Shown: in pieces, positions 45,246 through 53,216 of the stretch
Layout: each line of letters opens with the position of its first letter
Numbering within the stretch: the first letter of the stretch is position 1
NCBI RefSeq assembly: GCF_017876155.1
Contig: NZ_JAGINP010000020.1
Location: 114,572-178,571 of the forward strand
Length of the DNA stretch: 64,000 bases
Direction of reading: 5' to 3'
Origin: Azospirillum rugosum
Lineage (GTDB): Bacteria > Pseudomonadota > Alphaproteobacteria > Azospirillales > Azospirillaceae
Position numbers and translations under genes: made by a program
Notes under the pieces: generated by a model
The model's database searches: none
The model's input: only the letters and a program-made list of their open reading frames with translations
Told to the model about the DNA's origin: nothing

Positions 45246-45590
45246 TCAGCCCATCCAACGTGGCTTCTTGACCGGTGGCGGCGAGGCTGTTTGCCACGCC
45301 AGTCCGTCGAGCAGAAGCGCGAACTGCACAGCGCTCAGACGGATCGCTCCATCCTGGACCGGCGGCCAGGAGAAGCGGCCGGCTTCCAGCCATTTTGTTG
45401 CGAGAATTAGCCCGCTGCCGTCCCAGACCAGAATTTTGAGCCGGTCCTTGCGCTTGGAGCGGAAGACGAAGACGTCGCCGCAATAGGGATCGGCCTTCAG
45501 CGCCTCGGCGACCAGGCCGTGGACGCCCTTGCGGAAGTCGATGGGCTGCGTGGCGACCACGACCTTGAGGTCGGGACGCAGCGTGATCAC
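45246..45590 (-). CDS. tnpB: IS66 family accessory protein TnpB (Orf2-like)
   Basis: A 114-residue protein of the IS66 Orf2 family: VVVATQPIDFRKGVHGLVA, the FRSKRKDRLKILVWDGSGL segment and FSWPPVQDGAIRLSAVQFALLL in sequence. Required with TnpA and TnpC for IS66 movement. Its start overlaps the tnpA stop. Confidence 0.95.
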   Translation of the reverse strand: MITLRPDLKVVVATQPIDFRKGVHGLVAEALKADPYCGDVFVFRSKRKDRLKILVWDGSGLILATKWLEAGRFSWPPVQDGAIRLSAVQFALLLDGLAWQTASPPPVKKPRWMG

Positions 45591-46036
45591 CCCCGCCCCC
45601 GGGCGGCCGCGATGACCGCCGCCGCGAGGTCGGGATCGACGGCGCCATGGAACACCAACCGCCCGCCGCGTAGGTCCATCTCGATGCGGCCCGGCGGCAC
45701 CTCCCGAGGTGCCGGGCGGCGATCCTCCGGGGGAGCGGGCGTCGTTTCCTCGGCCACCGTGACCGGGACGAACAGCGGCGTCTGCATCGGGGCCGCCTCC
45801 GCGACGACGCCCGCCTCCCGGCGCCAGACCGTGAGCAGGCCGCGGTTCACCCCGTTGCGTCGCGCGACCTCCGAGATGTTGACGCCCGGCGCCGCGCTCT
45901 CCGCCACAATGCGCGCCTTCTCCTCCGCCGTGTACGAGCGTCGCTGCCGACGGCCCGTGATCACCTCGACCCGCCGATACGGCCTGCCTTCATCCATGGC
46001 TTCAAGCCTGGGATGAAGTCTGGCGCCATCCTCCAT
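45587..46036 (-). CDS. tnpA: IS66 family accessory protein TnpA
   Basis: A 149-residue protein with a helix-turn-helix of the IS66/IS3 Orf1 type (SYTAEEKARIVAESAAPGV, then ISEVARRNGVNRGLLTVWRR). The ATG at 46036 has GGAGGG upstream; an in-frame ATG lies at 45997. First gene of the IS operon, about 85 bases inside the right end. Confidence 0.9.
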   Translation of the reverse strand: MEDGARLHPRLEAMDEGRPYRRVEVITGRRQRRSYTAEEKARIVAESAAPGVNISEVARRNGVNRGLLTVWRREAGVVAEAAPMQTPLFVPVTVAEETTPAPPEDRRPAPREVPPGRIEMDLRGGRLVFHGAVDPDLAAAVIAAARGRG

Positions 46037-46214
46037 CGTACCCTCCGCGTCCCGTGAGCCCGCGCGCAATCTCGATCACGGAACCCGGTTCGAAAAGAAG
46101 GGGGCGCTCGTAACGCTTACTATATTTTCGCAGTGCCGCTGGAGGCGCCCCAGGTAGCGACACGCCTCTTCGCGCCGCGCGCTGGAAAGAGACGCGGCTT
46201 GCCGGATACGCAAC

Positions 46215-46237
46215 GGCTGGTGCCTCCGGCGCCAGCC
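46215..46237 (-). terminator. Hairpin after the 11-gene minus-strand cluster
   Basis: On the minus strand GGCTGGCGCC, GGA loop, GGCACCAGCC (10-bp stem with one G-T pair), 24 bases beyond the last stop. No T-tract, so termination would be weak or Rho-assisted. Confidence 0.45.
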
Positions 46238-46260
46238 GTCGGAGAGATGGCCGCAGCGGT

Positions 46261-48798
46261 TCAGGAGAACCACAGCGGCGCGCTGTCTTCCTCTTCGGAC
46301 GACGCGACGACCTGCCGGAAGGAATTCCAGATTTGCACGACCTCCGCCAGCGCTTGGCGCGTTGTATCGATCACGGCGCGTTGTTTCGGGTTGGCCTGGA
46401 TGCGGAGCGCCAGGATGGTGTTGCGGTAATCGGCCATCATCGAACGGAGCCAAAGGTGGTTTTCCCGGCCAAGCTCGTCATAGGCGGTCTTCAGCAGCGC
46501 GTGGGCGAGCCGTGCAGAGGCGGAAGCGGGGGCGGGGTTCCCGGATGCGATCAGCAGCTGGACGACGCAGGAGAGAAACATCAGCGCCATCGCGTTGCGG
46601 TTGAGTTCCCTCATCACCTCCGGATCCGGCATGGAATCGAAGATGAACAATGGCAGGTCGGAGTTCCCCCAAGCGGAATGGAAGAACCAGCGCACCAGAT
46701 CCGTGCGGAAGCGACCGGAGTCCTCCGTGTCGTCGGCGATGGCCGCCAGCAGGGGTGGCCTCGATGCGCCCCGGCCCGGATCGCCGACCACGCCTTGGAG
46801 GTTGTAGAGGAGGTAGTCGCGCACGATGGAAAGCGCCGCCTTGCTCGATTGTGTGGACGCCTCTTCACCCTTTTTCGGCAGCCAGTGAACAAGGTGTCCT
46901 AGAACTTCGAACAGTGCTCCTTCACTTCGGGCAAGATATCGGGTGATGAACTGATAGTATCGGTCTTGCTCCAGTTCCGGCTCCGCCCTGTCGATCCACC
47001 CGCGTAGGCGTCTCCAGAACAGGTCGGAGGGCTGGTAGCGCCGGTCTTCGGCGATGACGAGCAGAAATTCGCAGAAAAAATCGCGGTGCACCTGGGCCGA
47101 CACGCCATCCAGAAACTTCCACGCCATCGCCTGGAGCGCCGGGTCCGCCTCCAGCGCAACGAACAGTTTGGCGGTGCGTTCGAGCAGGCGGTTCTGCCGG
47201 TCCGTCTTGGTTCGGCGTCCGAACAACCGCTTCAGCGCCTCGCTCAGGTTGCTGCCGACATCCCGCACCGAGTGATGGCCTGCGCCACCGGTTCCCTTCG
47301 TTGCGTAACCGGGCACCCCTGGCAGGGCACGGACGATCTCGTCGATCAACTCGTTCACCGCATCTGAACCGCGCTCCGGATCCGAGCGCAGCATGTCCGC
47401 GAGCAGCGACAAGGCGCGATCCGCCACGGCGTCGGATGTGCCCGAACCCAGGATCACGTCCGCCGCCATCAGCGTGTCGAACTGGCGGTTGCAGAACAGG
47501 GCCTGCGAGCGCTCCAGATAGTGCTCGGCTTCCAGGCGTGCCGAGGCATGGGTGAAGCCCATGGACTTCCGGCCGTCATGATCGGTGCGGACAGTCACGC
47601 CCAGCCGAGTGAGGATGGTATCACCCTGCTCCCGCCAGACCTCGATGGCCAGCAGGGTCCGGGAGCGGGACGTGGCGCGTGTTCCAAAGTTCGGCTTGTC
47701 CTGGGCCGGCTGCTCGCGTTCGATCGTCTTCCCGTCCAAGAGAAGCAGCATGACCTTTTCGAAGTCTCCGATCGGCAGCCGATCGAAGCGGGTCGCAACG
47801 TAAAGCGCGGTGAGGCGCAGCAGCGAATCGCCGGACCCGTCGTCGCCGACCGCGGTTTCCACCAGAGCGGTGGGCATTTCCGTCGTGCTCGTGCGGACGC
47901 CGGCCTGCGGGGTCAGGTTCCACCGGGGAATCAACAGAGGCTTGGGAAGGCCGGTCAGGTCCGTACAGGCCAGGATGACGATGATGTCCTTTGCTTTGAG
48001 CCGGTTGCGCAGGTCGGCAACGGCAATCACGGTGCGGGGGATCAAGCCCACCGGCTCGTTGTCCGCGGCCATGACCAGAACGACCGCCGGCTTGCCGTTC
48101 GCGACCGGCAGCTTTACCAGGTCGTCGAGCATGAACTGCTGGTCGAGTGGAGCGTTGCTGATCCTGCGGACGAAGCGCGGTTGTCGGTCAGCCAGCGACG
48201 GGTGCCCAAACAGGGCTCGCGCAGCACCGAGAAGATTGGAGTCTTCCGCCGCCGTAATCACCACCACGCGCTCGGAAAGCATGCGGGCGACGTGGGCATC
48301 GACATCCGCCGCCGGCGGCTGTGGCCCGGTACCCAGATCGTCGGGGATGTCGTCGGTGCGGTCCTGCAACGGTATGTCGTTGCTGGTGCCCGTATGGAAG
48401 ATAATATTGTTGAAAATATTTTCCGCTTGATTGCCGATATTGATGGTTTTCTTCAGCTCTCCCGGCTTGGGCTGCTCGCCTGGAGTTTGCACCACCTCCG
48501 GCTTGGGCTGCTCGCCTGGAGTTTGCACCACCTCCGGCTTGGGCTGCTCGCCTGGAGTTTGCACCACCTCCGGCTTGGACTGCTCGCCTGGAGTTTGCGC
48601 CACCTCCGGCTTGGGCTGCTCGCCTGGAGTTTGCGCCACCTCCGGCTCGGGCTGCTCGCCTGGAGTTTGCGCCACCTCCGGCTTGGGCTGCTCGCCTGGA
48701 GTTTGCGCCACCTCCGGCTTGGGCGACTGGGGCGTCATCGTGTCGTCCATCTTTAGCGGCTTACCTTTTTCCAACTGCTCTTGGTTCGTCGCGTCCAT
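46261..48798 (-). CDS. 845-residue protein with tandem 12-residue repeats; no P-loop seen
   Basis: Not recognised. Residues about 26-109 are seven copies of PKPEVAQTPGEQ with small variations. An Asn-rich segment (INIGNQAENIFNN, about 118-130) follows. Residues about 170-330 look like a nucleotide-binding-type alpha/beta fold (VVVITAAEDSNLLGAARALF, AVVLVMAADNEPVG, DIIVILACTDLTGLPKP) but no GxxxxGK[ST] loop is present. The rest is helical with many aromatic residues (WKFLDGVSAQVHRDFF; FHSAWGNSDLPLFIFDSMPD). No signal peptide or membrane segment is obvious, so probably cytoplasmic. Last gene of the cluster, 38 bases after its upstream neighbour. Confidence 0.75.
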   Translation of the reverse strand: MDATNQEQLEKGKPLKMDDTMTPQSPKPEVAQTPGEQPKPEVAQTPGEQPEPEVAQTPGEQPKPEVAQTPGEQSKPEVVQTPGEQPKPEVVQTPGEQPKPEVVQTPGEQPKPGELKKTINIGNQAENIFNNIIFHTGTSNDIPLQDRTDDIPDDLGTGPQPPAADVDAHVARMLSERVVVITAAEDSNLLGAARALFGHPSLADRQPRFVRRISNAPLDQQFMLDDLVKLPVANGKPAVVLVMAADNEPVGLIPRTVIAVADLRNRLKAKDIIVILACTDLTGLPKPLLIPRWNLTPQAGVRTSTTEMPTALVETAVGDDGSGDSLLRLTALYVATRFDRLPIGDFEKVMLLLLDGKTIEREQPAQDKPNFGTRATSRSRTLLAIEVWREQGDTILTRLGVTVRTDHDGRKSMGFTHASARLEAEHYLERSQALFCNRQFDTLMAADVILGSGTSDAVADRALSLLADMLRSDPERGSDAVNELIDEIVRALPGVPGYATKGTGGAGHHSVRDVGSNLSEALKRLFGRRTKTDRQNRLLERTAKLFVALEADPALQAMAWKFLDGVSAQVHRDFFCEFLLVIAEDRRYQPSDLFWRRLRGWIDRAEPELEQDRYYQFITRYLARSEGALFEVLGHLVHWLPKKGEEASTQSSKAALSIVRDYLLYNLQGVVGDPGRGASRPPLLAAIADDTEDSGRFRTDLVRWFFHSAWGNSDLPLFIFDSMPDPEVMRELNRNAMALMFLSCVVQLLIASGNPAPASASARLAHALLKTAYDELGRENHLWLRSMMADYRNTILALRIQANPKQRAVIDTTRQALAEVVQIWNSFRQVVASSEEEDSAPLWFS
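48472..48723. repeat. 36-bp minisatellite, seven copies, inside the 845-residue gene
   Basis: In-frame 36-bp units encoding PKPEV[A/V]QTPGEQ. The units are almost identical at DNA level; A/V variants split them into an upstream and a downstream group, indicating recent expansion. Confidence 0.9.
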
Positions 48799-48836
48799 TG
48801 GTCGTCCCTATTCGCCATCGCCGCTGCTGAGAAAGC

Positions 48837-49337
48837 TTAGAACGTAAAATTATTCGTGATCGTGTCTCCGTTGTTCACCTGAACTTTCTCGCCCCCTACA
48901 TTCATGTTGAAAACTTTTCCCGTGATTGACTTGCGCTGGTCCACCGTGCCACCTTTGATCACGTTCACCTCCGAGCTGACGCCGCTGGTATCGGCCCGGT
49001 TTTCGATCTCTATCGCCGTTGCGCCGGTTGCCGCCGGACCCGCTGCCGGAGCGGCGTTCAACAGGTGGTGCGCCATGTCGATGAGCGTGCCGTCTGCTTG
49101 CGCGCCGATCCGGTCGATGAAGTCCCTGAGCGCGGCCAGGCTTTGCGGCGATGGTCTGAACGCGTCGACCAGAAATTGGATTTCGGCGGCGGACTTTGGA
49201 TTCTGCGTAGCGATACGGGCGAGGGCGTCGCGCAGGTTGGCGAATCTGGTGTTCCGCTCCGCCACACCGGGCAACCCGGCGGCGAACAAGGAAAGGGCGA
49301 TGGCTTCCGAAACCAATGTATCATCGTTCTGCGGCAT
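48837..49337 (-). CDS. Small protein with Asn-rich C-terminal tail
   Basis: A 166-residue protein I do not recognise. Residues 1-95 are helical (ALSLFAAGLPGVAERNTRFA, LVDAFRPSPQSLAALRDFID), similar in style to small adaptor domains. Residues about 105-166 form a beta-strand-rich tail (VNVIKGGTVDQRKSI, FNMNVGGEKVQVNNGDTITN NFTF at the end). The same kind of Asn/Gly tail appears in the methyltransferase-like and 845-residue proteins of the cluster. No signal peptide. Confidence 0.7.
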   Translation of the reverse strand: MPQNDDTLVSEAIALSLFAAGLPGVAERNTRFANLRDALARIATQNPKSAAEIQFLVDAFRPSPQSLAALRDFIDRIGAQADGTLIDMAHHLLNAAPAAGPAATGATAIEIENRADTSGVSSEVNVIKGGTVDQRKSITGKVFNMNVGGEKVQVNNGDTITNNFTF

Positions 49338-49391
49338 GATCGGCCTCGCATGGTCCTGGCGTTCGTGGATGGAGAATCGCGTGTGGCCCCG

Positions 49392-51899
49392 TTAATTGGG
49401 TGTGGGGTTGCCGGGCTCGGCCTCCGCATCATTGGCGGTCGTGCCACCGGTCTTGGCTTCCTCGCCGGTCCTCGCCTTGCGCTCCTTCGCGAGTTCCAGC
49501 ACGCGGTTTCCCGGGTCCATGACGGAGGAGACGTGGCGCAGGATATCGACGTCCGTCGCCGACGGGTCGGTGGACCGTTGCGGCGCCTCGTAAGCCAGAA
49601 CCCTGCTTGTGGCCTGCCTGCGCTCGCGGATGACTTTCATGTAGGCGGCGATCTCCGCGTCGTCGGGTGGCATGCCCTCCTTGAGGCGCTGGTTGAGAAG
49701 CGCGCGCATGGTCTCGAGATCCTCGGTGTCGGCCGCACGGTTGAGTTTGGCGTCCGCGAGCGCCGTCGTGAGTTCGCCGAGAGCGTTCTCAAGCGCGCCC
49801 TCGCGTCGCGCGCGTTCGTAAGACTCGTCGGCCGAAAGCGCACGCGAGAAGCTGACGAAGGTGATGGACAAGCCGAAGGCCTGTTCGATCGCCTTCTGGG
49901 CGATGCGGGCAACCTCGTGCACCTGGCTCCATTCCCGTTCGGTCCGGTATTCGAGCAGTTCCGGCGGAAGAAGGGAAAGCGAGCTGTGCAGGCTCTTCGC
50001 CAGTTCGGACTTGATGGCGTTGATTTCCGCTTCGGACTGGTAGGGATCGAAGCTGTTGGACTGGAACACGGTCCAGCCGTCGGGCGCCATGCCGCTGACC
50101 TTGAACGAGATCAGGAACGTGACCGGCGACGAGCGGCCGCCGTTGGTCAGCGATCCGACCGGAAACGGATCGAGCGTATGGATGCCGCTGCACAGGTGTC
50201 GATAGCGGCGGGTGAGGACCGTATCCGCCATCTTGGGCACGACATGGATGGCCCGCAGGCAGAATATCTGCTTCAGGCTCGCTTCGACCGCGGTGCGGAT
50301 CTGCTCCTCGACCGGAACCTTCAGTCGCTGGCGTGGTGGGCTGCTTCCCGCGCCCAGGAGGTCGACGGGACCCTTCGGCGCCGGCGGAAGCTCATCGACG
50401 CTGGAGAACTGGGTGTAGAATTCCTCCGGCGTGATGCCGTGCAGCACCTTGCGAACGGACTCCGTGACGGTGTGGCGCATCTCCTCGATCAGGTCCACCT
50501 CGGGGCGGATGAACCGTTCGATGTCGATCAGGGACGCCGGCATCTCGGCGGACACCGCCACATCGAGGGCGACGTTGACCCGGGTGTCGCGTGTGGCGAA
50601 GTCTTCCTGGCCGGTGACCAACCGGACGCCTTCCCGCTTCAACTTCAGGATTGGCTGTTCCGGAATGGCCGAGTAATGCTTGACCGAATAGCCGATCTCC
50701 ATCGCCTTCTCGGCCAGCGGGGAACGGATACGCTCATTGTCGAGACTGAGGATCAGCTCGGCGTAGGTGCTGTTGAACAGTGCGCCTGTGACGATCTGCC
50801 CGACATGCGCCTCCAGCCATTCCTTCGGGTTCGCGACGGCCGCGTTGCGTTGCGCCGCCGCCTGGAAACGCCCCGGGTTTTCAAGCTGCATCGAGAGGTT
50901 GCTGATGATCGGCAGGGTGGCCTGGGAATCCTTTGGCCTGATCACGGTCGACAGTTCGAATTGGACGAGTTCCGGCGGATTGCCGCCGGGATGCGGCAGT
51001 TCGAAGTCGATGTGGTCGAACACGCGCCCTTGCCGGTCGCGCAATGCCTCGTTGAGGCGTCCGAGCAGGCGCTGCCGCGTGCCGGTCAGCGCCGCCGACG
51101 CGAAGTCGGCGATCGTCAATTCGGCGGACACGAAATTCTGCAGCACGTCCTTGATGTCACGCGCCACGTCCGCCCGCAGGCCCGCCTCGCCCTCCTTGGC
51201 GGCGAGCAGGCGGATCAACGCCTTCCCCCGGTGTTGTTCGCTGACGCGCAGCGGACCGCCGATCACCGCCCGAAGGTCGCCTTCAAGCCCTTTCGGGCGG
51301 ATGTTGAAGGAGACGCCCGCGATCGTGACCTCCGACAGCTTCTTCAGGTCGGTCTCGCCGTCGAGCTGCAGGTGAAGGCGCATGGTCAGCCCGGTCTCGC
51401 CTGCGACACGCGCTACCAGATGCTGGATGATCTCGTCCCGGCGATCGAAGAAATCGAGCACCAGGTCGCGGCCGGTCCGCGCCTGGCCTTCCGCGAACTC
51501 CTCGATGTAGCGAAAGAAGCGGCGCTCCCACGTAGCGATGAGGTCGCCGGAGGGTCCGGCGTCTCCCAACAGCGCCGTCACCACCTTATCCTGCTTGCCC
51601 GGGGGGCAGTTGAGGGCATACGCGGCGTACAGCATGACCGGCTCCGTGTTCGGAACCCGCATGACCCGCAGCGGGCAGCGGACCACCCGGTCGGCTGTCC
51701 ATACGCCGGTCTGCACCCGGTAGGTCTTGACGGATCGGCCGATTGAGAGCCAGGGCTGCTTGGGCAACACCTCTTTTCGGCCGTGGTCGAAGACTACGCT
51801 TTCGGTCCGATTGTCATCCGGACCTTCATCCGTCGAACGCACCAGCATTCCCAGGGGAATGCCCGTGCCGAGAACTTCATCGTTCGCCGACTTGCCCAT
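49392..51899 (-). CDS. Large protein with possible SPFH/band-7-like repeats
   Basis: A 835-residue protein not firmly recognised. Two or three segments look like SPFH-type units: strands followed by a helix ending in R-x-x-V/L patterns (about 190-310, with ADVARDIKDVLQNFVSAELT and RLLGRLNEALRDRQGR; about 440-500, with LIDIERFIRPEVDLIEEMRH and VRKVLHGITPEEFYTQF). The C-terminal part (about 640-790) is helical and charged. No membrane segment is clear. The ATG overlaps the stop of the upstream lipoprotein (TGATG), indicating coupling. Function unknown. Confidence 0.7.
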   Translation of the reverse strand: MGKSANDEVLGTGIPLGMLVRSTDEGPDDNRTESVVFDHGRKEVLPKQPWLSIGRSVKTYRVQTGVWTADRVVRCPLRVMRVPNTEPVMLYAAYALNCPPGKQDKVVTALLGDAGPSGDLIATWERRFFRYIEEFAEGQARTGRDLVLDFFDRRDEIIQHLVARVAGETGLTMRLHLQLDGETDLKKLSEVTIAGVSFNIRPKGLEGDLRAVIGGPLRVSEQHRGKALIRLLAAKEGEAGLRADVARDIKDVLQNFVSAELTIADFASAALTGTRQRLLGRLNEALRDRQGRVFDHIDFELPHPGGNPPELVQFELSTVIRPKDSQATLPIISNLSMQLENPGRFQAAAQRNAAVANPKEWLEAHVGQIVTGALFNSTYAELILSLDNERIRSPLAEKAMEIGYSVKHYSAIPEQPILKLKREGVRLVTGQEDFATRDTRVNVALDVAVSAEMPASLIDIERFIRPEVDLIEEMRHTVTESVRKVLHGITPEEFYTQFSSVDELPPAPKGPVDLLGAGSSPPRQRLKVPVEEQIRTAVEASLKQIFCLRAIHVVPKMADTVLTRRYRHLCSGIHTLDPFPVGSLTNGGRSSPVTFLISFKVSGMAPDGWTVFQSNSFDPYQSEAEINAIKSELAKSLHSSLSLLPPELLEYRTEREWSQVHEVARIAQKAIEQAFGLSITFVSFSRALSADESYERARREGALENALGELTTALADAKLNRAADTEDLETMRALLNQRLKEGMPPDDAEIAAYMKVIRERRQATSRVLAYEAPQRSTDPSATDVDILRHVSSVMDPGNRVLELAKERKARTGEEAKTGGTTANDAEAEPGNPTPN

Positions 51900-52402
51900 C
51901 AACGCGCGGCCTCCGCAATATCAGTGACGTCCTGCATCATCGCTTTGATTTCCTTCAACCGGCTGCTCGCCTCGGGGATCGACTGCTGTTGCCAATCGGT
52001 GGACTTCAGCGATGTCTTGACGGTTTGGAGACGCTGGATCGCAAGCTCGACCTTTTCGCGCTTGACCGTATCGCGCGAGGTCGCCAGCTGCGCGCGCAAG
52101 GACTGCAGTTGTCCGTCAAGCGGGCCGGTCTGCCGCTGCAGCGTGGTAATCTCCTGGTTCAACTCGCTGCGCTGGCGCCGCATGGCCGCCGCCCGCTGCT
52201 CAAGAGCAGACTGCCGATCGGTTTCCCGGTCGAGCACCGCCTGCTCGCGCGCTTCCCGCTGCTTGTAGCCGTCCGTCAGAACGGAATTCTGGACGGCGCT
52301 CAGGAAGCCGCCCTTGCGCGGATCGTCGGTGGTCACGCATCCTGCCAGCAGCAGCGCAAGAATGCCGGCGGCGCTGCACCGCATGAGGGTGTCGATGGAC
52401 AT
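51899..52402 (-). CDS. Coiled-coil lipoprotein
   Basis: A 167-residue lipoprotein. Lipobox LLLAGC with Cys at about 22, then a Gln/Glu/Arg-rich coiled coil (about 45-150, e.g. RRQRSELNQEITTLQRQTGP). Residues after the Cys (VTTDDPRKG) include Asp residues, though not at +2, so outer-membrane sorting is likely but unproven. It sits 14 bases after the glycine-zipper lipoprotein gene. Confidence 0.8.
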   Translation of the reverse strand: MSIDTLMRCSAAGILALLLAGCVTTDDPRKGGFLSAVQNSVLTDGYKQREAREQAVLDRETDRQSALEQRAAAMRRQRSELNQEITTLQRQTGPLDGQLQSLRAQLATSRDTVKREKVELAIQRLQTVKTSLKSTDWQQQSIPEASSRLKEIKAMMQDVTDIAEAAR

Positions 52403-52416
52403 GCGGCCACCCCCCG

Positions 52417-53199
52417 TTACACGCGCGGAGTGGGCATGAGCCGGTCGGCGACCTCGGACATGACCCGCATGCGTTCGCTGTTCTTCTTCAGGTCGGCCAG
52501 GCTCTTCTCCGCGTCCTTGGTGACGGAGGAAGCATTCTTCTTGCGTTGGTCGGCCAGCGAGGTTTCATAGGTCTCGACCTGCTTCTTCAGGGATTCCCTG
52601 GTTTGCCGGATGTCGTTCTGGTCGGCTTGAATGATCGCCAGCTCTTGCTCGTACTTCGCCTTGTCGATCGCCTTGGCCTTCAATTGGCGATTCAGCAACG
52701 CAAGCTTCTTTTTGTCTTCGTCGATGACCGTTTGAATTCCGGCGATTGCCGTTTCGGTCTTCTCGTTCTTCTCCTTCATTGCCTTTGTCAGGCCTTCGAT
52801 GGTGTCGAGCCGCTCTCCCGCCTCGCCTTGCGTTTCCGCCAGCACGCTTCCGGCGACATAGCCCACCCCCGACCCGATAAGCCCACCGATGATCGCGCCG
52901 TCCGCCGAGCGGGTGGCGATCGCGCCAATGGCGGCGCCGGCCGCGGCGCCGATCAGCACGCCTTCCATCACTGTTTCGCGGAGCCGCTCGTTGCGTTCGC
53001 GCATCTCGCGCTGCGCGGTGGACAGCCGGGCCGGATCGATGGTGGCCGTCTGCTTGGCAGGGGGGGCCATCACCGGGAAGGCGCTGCTGCCGCCAGGGTT
53101 GGGGACGAAGGGGTTGCCCGTGGTGTTGCAGCCCGGCAAAAGGACGAGGGCAACCAAAGGCAAACCGAAGCGAAGAGTCGTTCGTAACGCGTGGAGCAT
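52417..53199 (-). CDS. Glycine-zipper lipoprotein with coiled-coil C-terminus
   Basis: A 260-residue lipoprotein. Lipobox VLLPGC at about 19-24, Pro-rich linker, a glycine-zipper segment (about 78-120: GVLIGAAAGAAIGAIAT and GGLIGSGVGYVAGSVLA) likely to sit in a membrane, then a charged coiled coil (about 125-250). Glycine-zipper lipoproteins often span or brace the outer membrane. AGGAGA precedes the start. Gap to the upstream gene is 17 bases. Confidence 0.82.
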   Translation of the reverse strand: MLHALRTTLRFGLPLVALVLLPGCNTTGNPFVPNPGGSSAFPVMAPPAKQTATIDPARLSTAQREMRERNERLRETVMEGVLIGAAAGAAIGAIATRSADGAIIGGLIGSGVGYVAGSVLAETQGEAGERLDTIEGLTKAMKEKNEKTETAIAGIQTVIDEDKKKLALLNRQLKAKAIDKAKYEQELAIIQADQNDIRQTRESLKKQVETYETSLADQRKKNASSVTKDAEKSLADLKKNSERMRVMSEVADRLMPTPRV

Positions 53200-53216
53200 G
53201 GCGGATGTCTCCTGTG

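Larger units (their letters stand above)
43013..46120 (-). mobile_element. IS66-family insertion sequence with UPF0149 passenger
   Basis: Terminal inverted repeats: left GTAAGCGTTGCGAGCGC and right (read inward) GTAAGCGTTACGAGCGC, continuing CCCTT after one base. About 3.1 kb with tnpA, tnpB, tnpC and a UPF0149 gene in one direction. The flanking octamers are GATCAAGT and TATATTTT, so there is no 8-bp target duplication, indicating a later deletion or recombination. Confidence 0.92.

Noticed and set aside
48472..48723. Regular 36-bp repeats looked CRISPR-like in length
   Set aside because: There are no spacers between units, they are in frame with a gene, and no cas genes are near.
47521..48756. 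Long plus-strand frame of 411 codons with repeats opposite the 845-residue gene
   Set aside because: Its repeat sequence is the antisense of the PKPEVAQTPGEQ array, it lacks a ribosome-binding site, and composition is shadow-like.
49065..51746. Plus-strand frame of 893 codons opposite the possible SPFH-like gene
   Set aside because: Arg/His/Gly-rich composition typical of the antisense of a high-GC gene; the minus-strand genes are coupled by overlaps.
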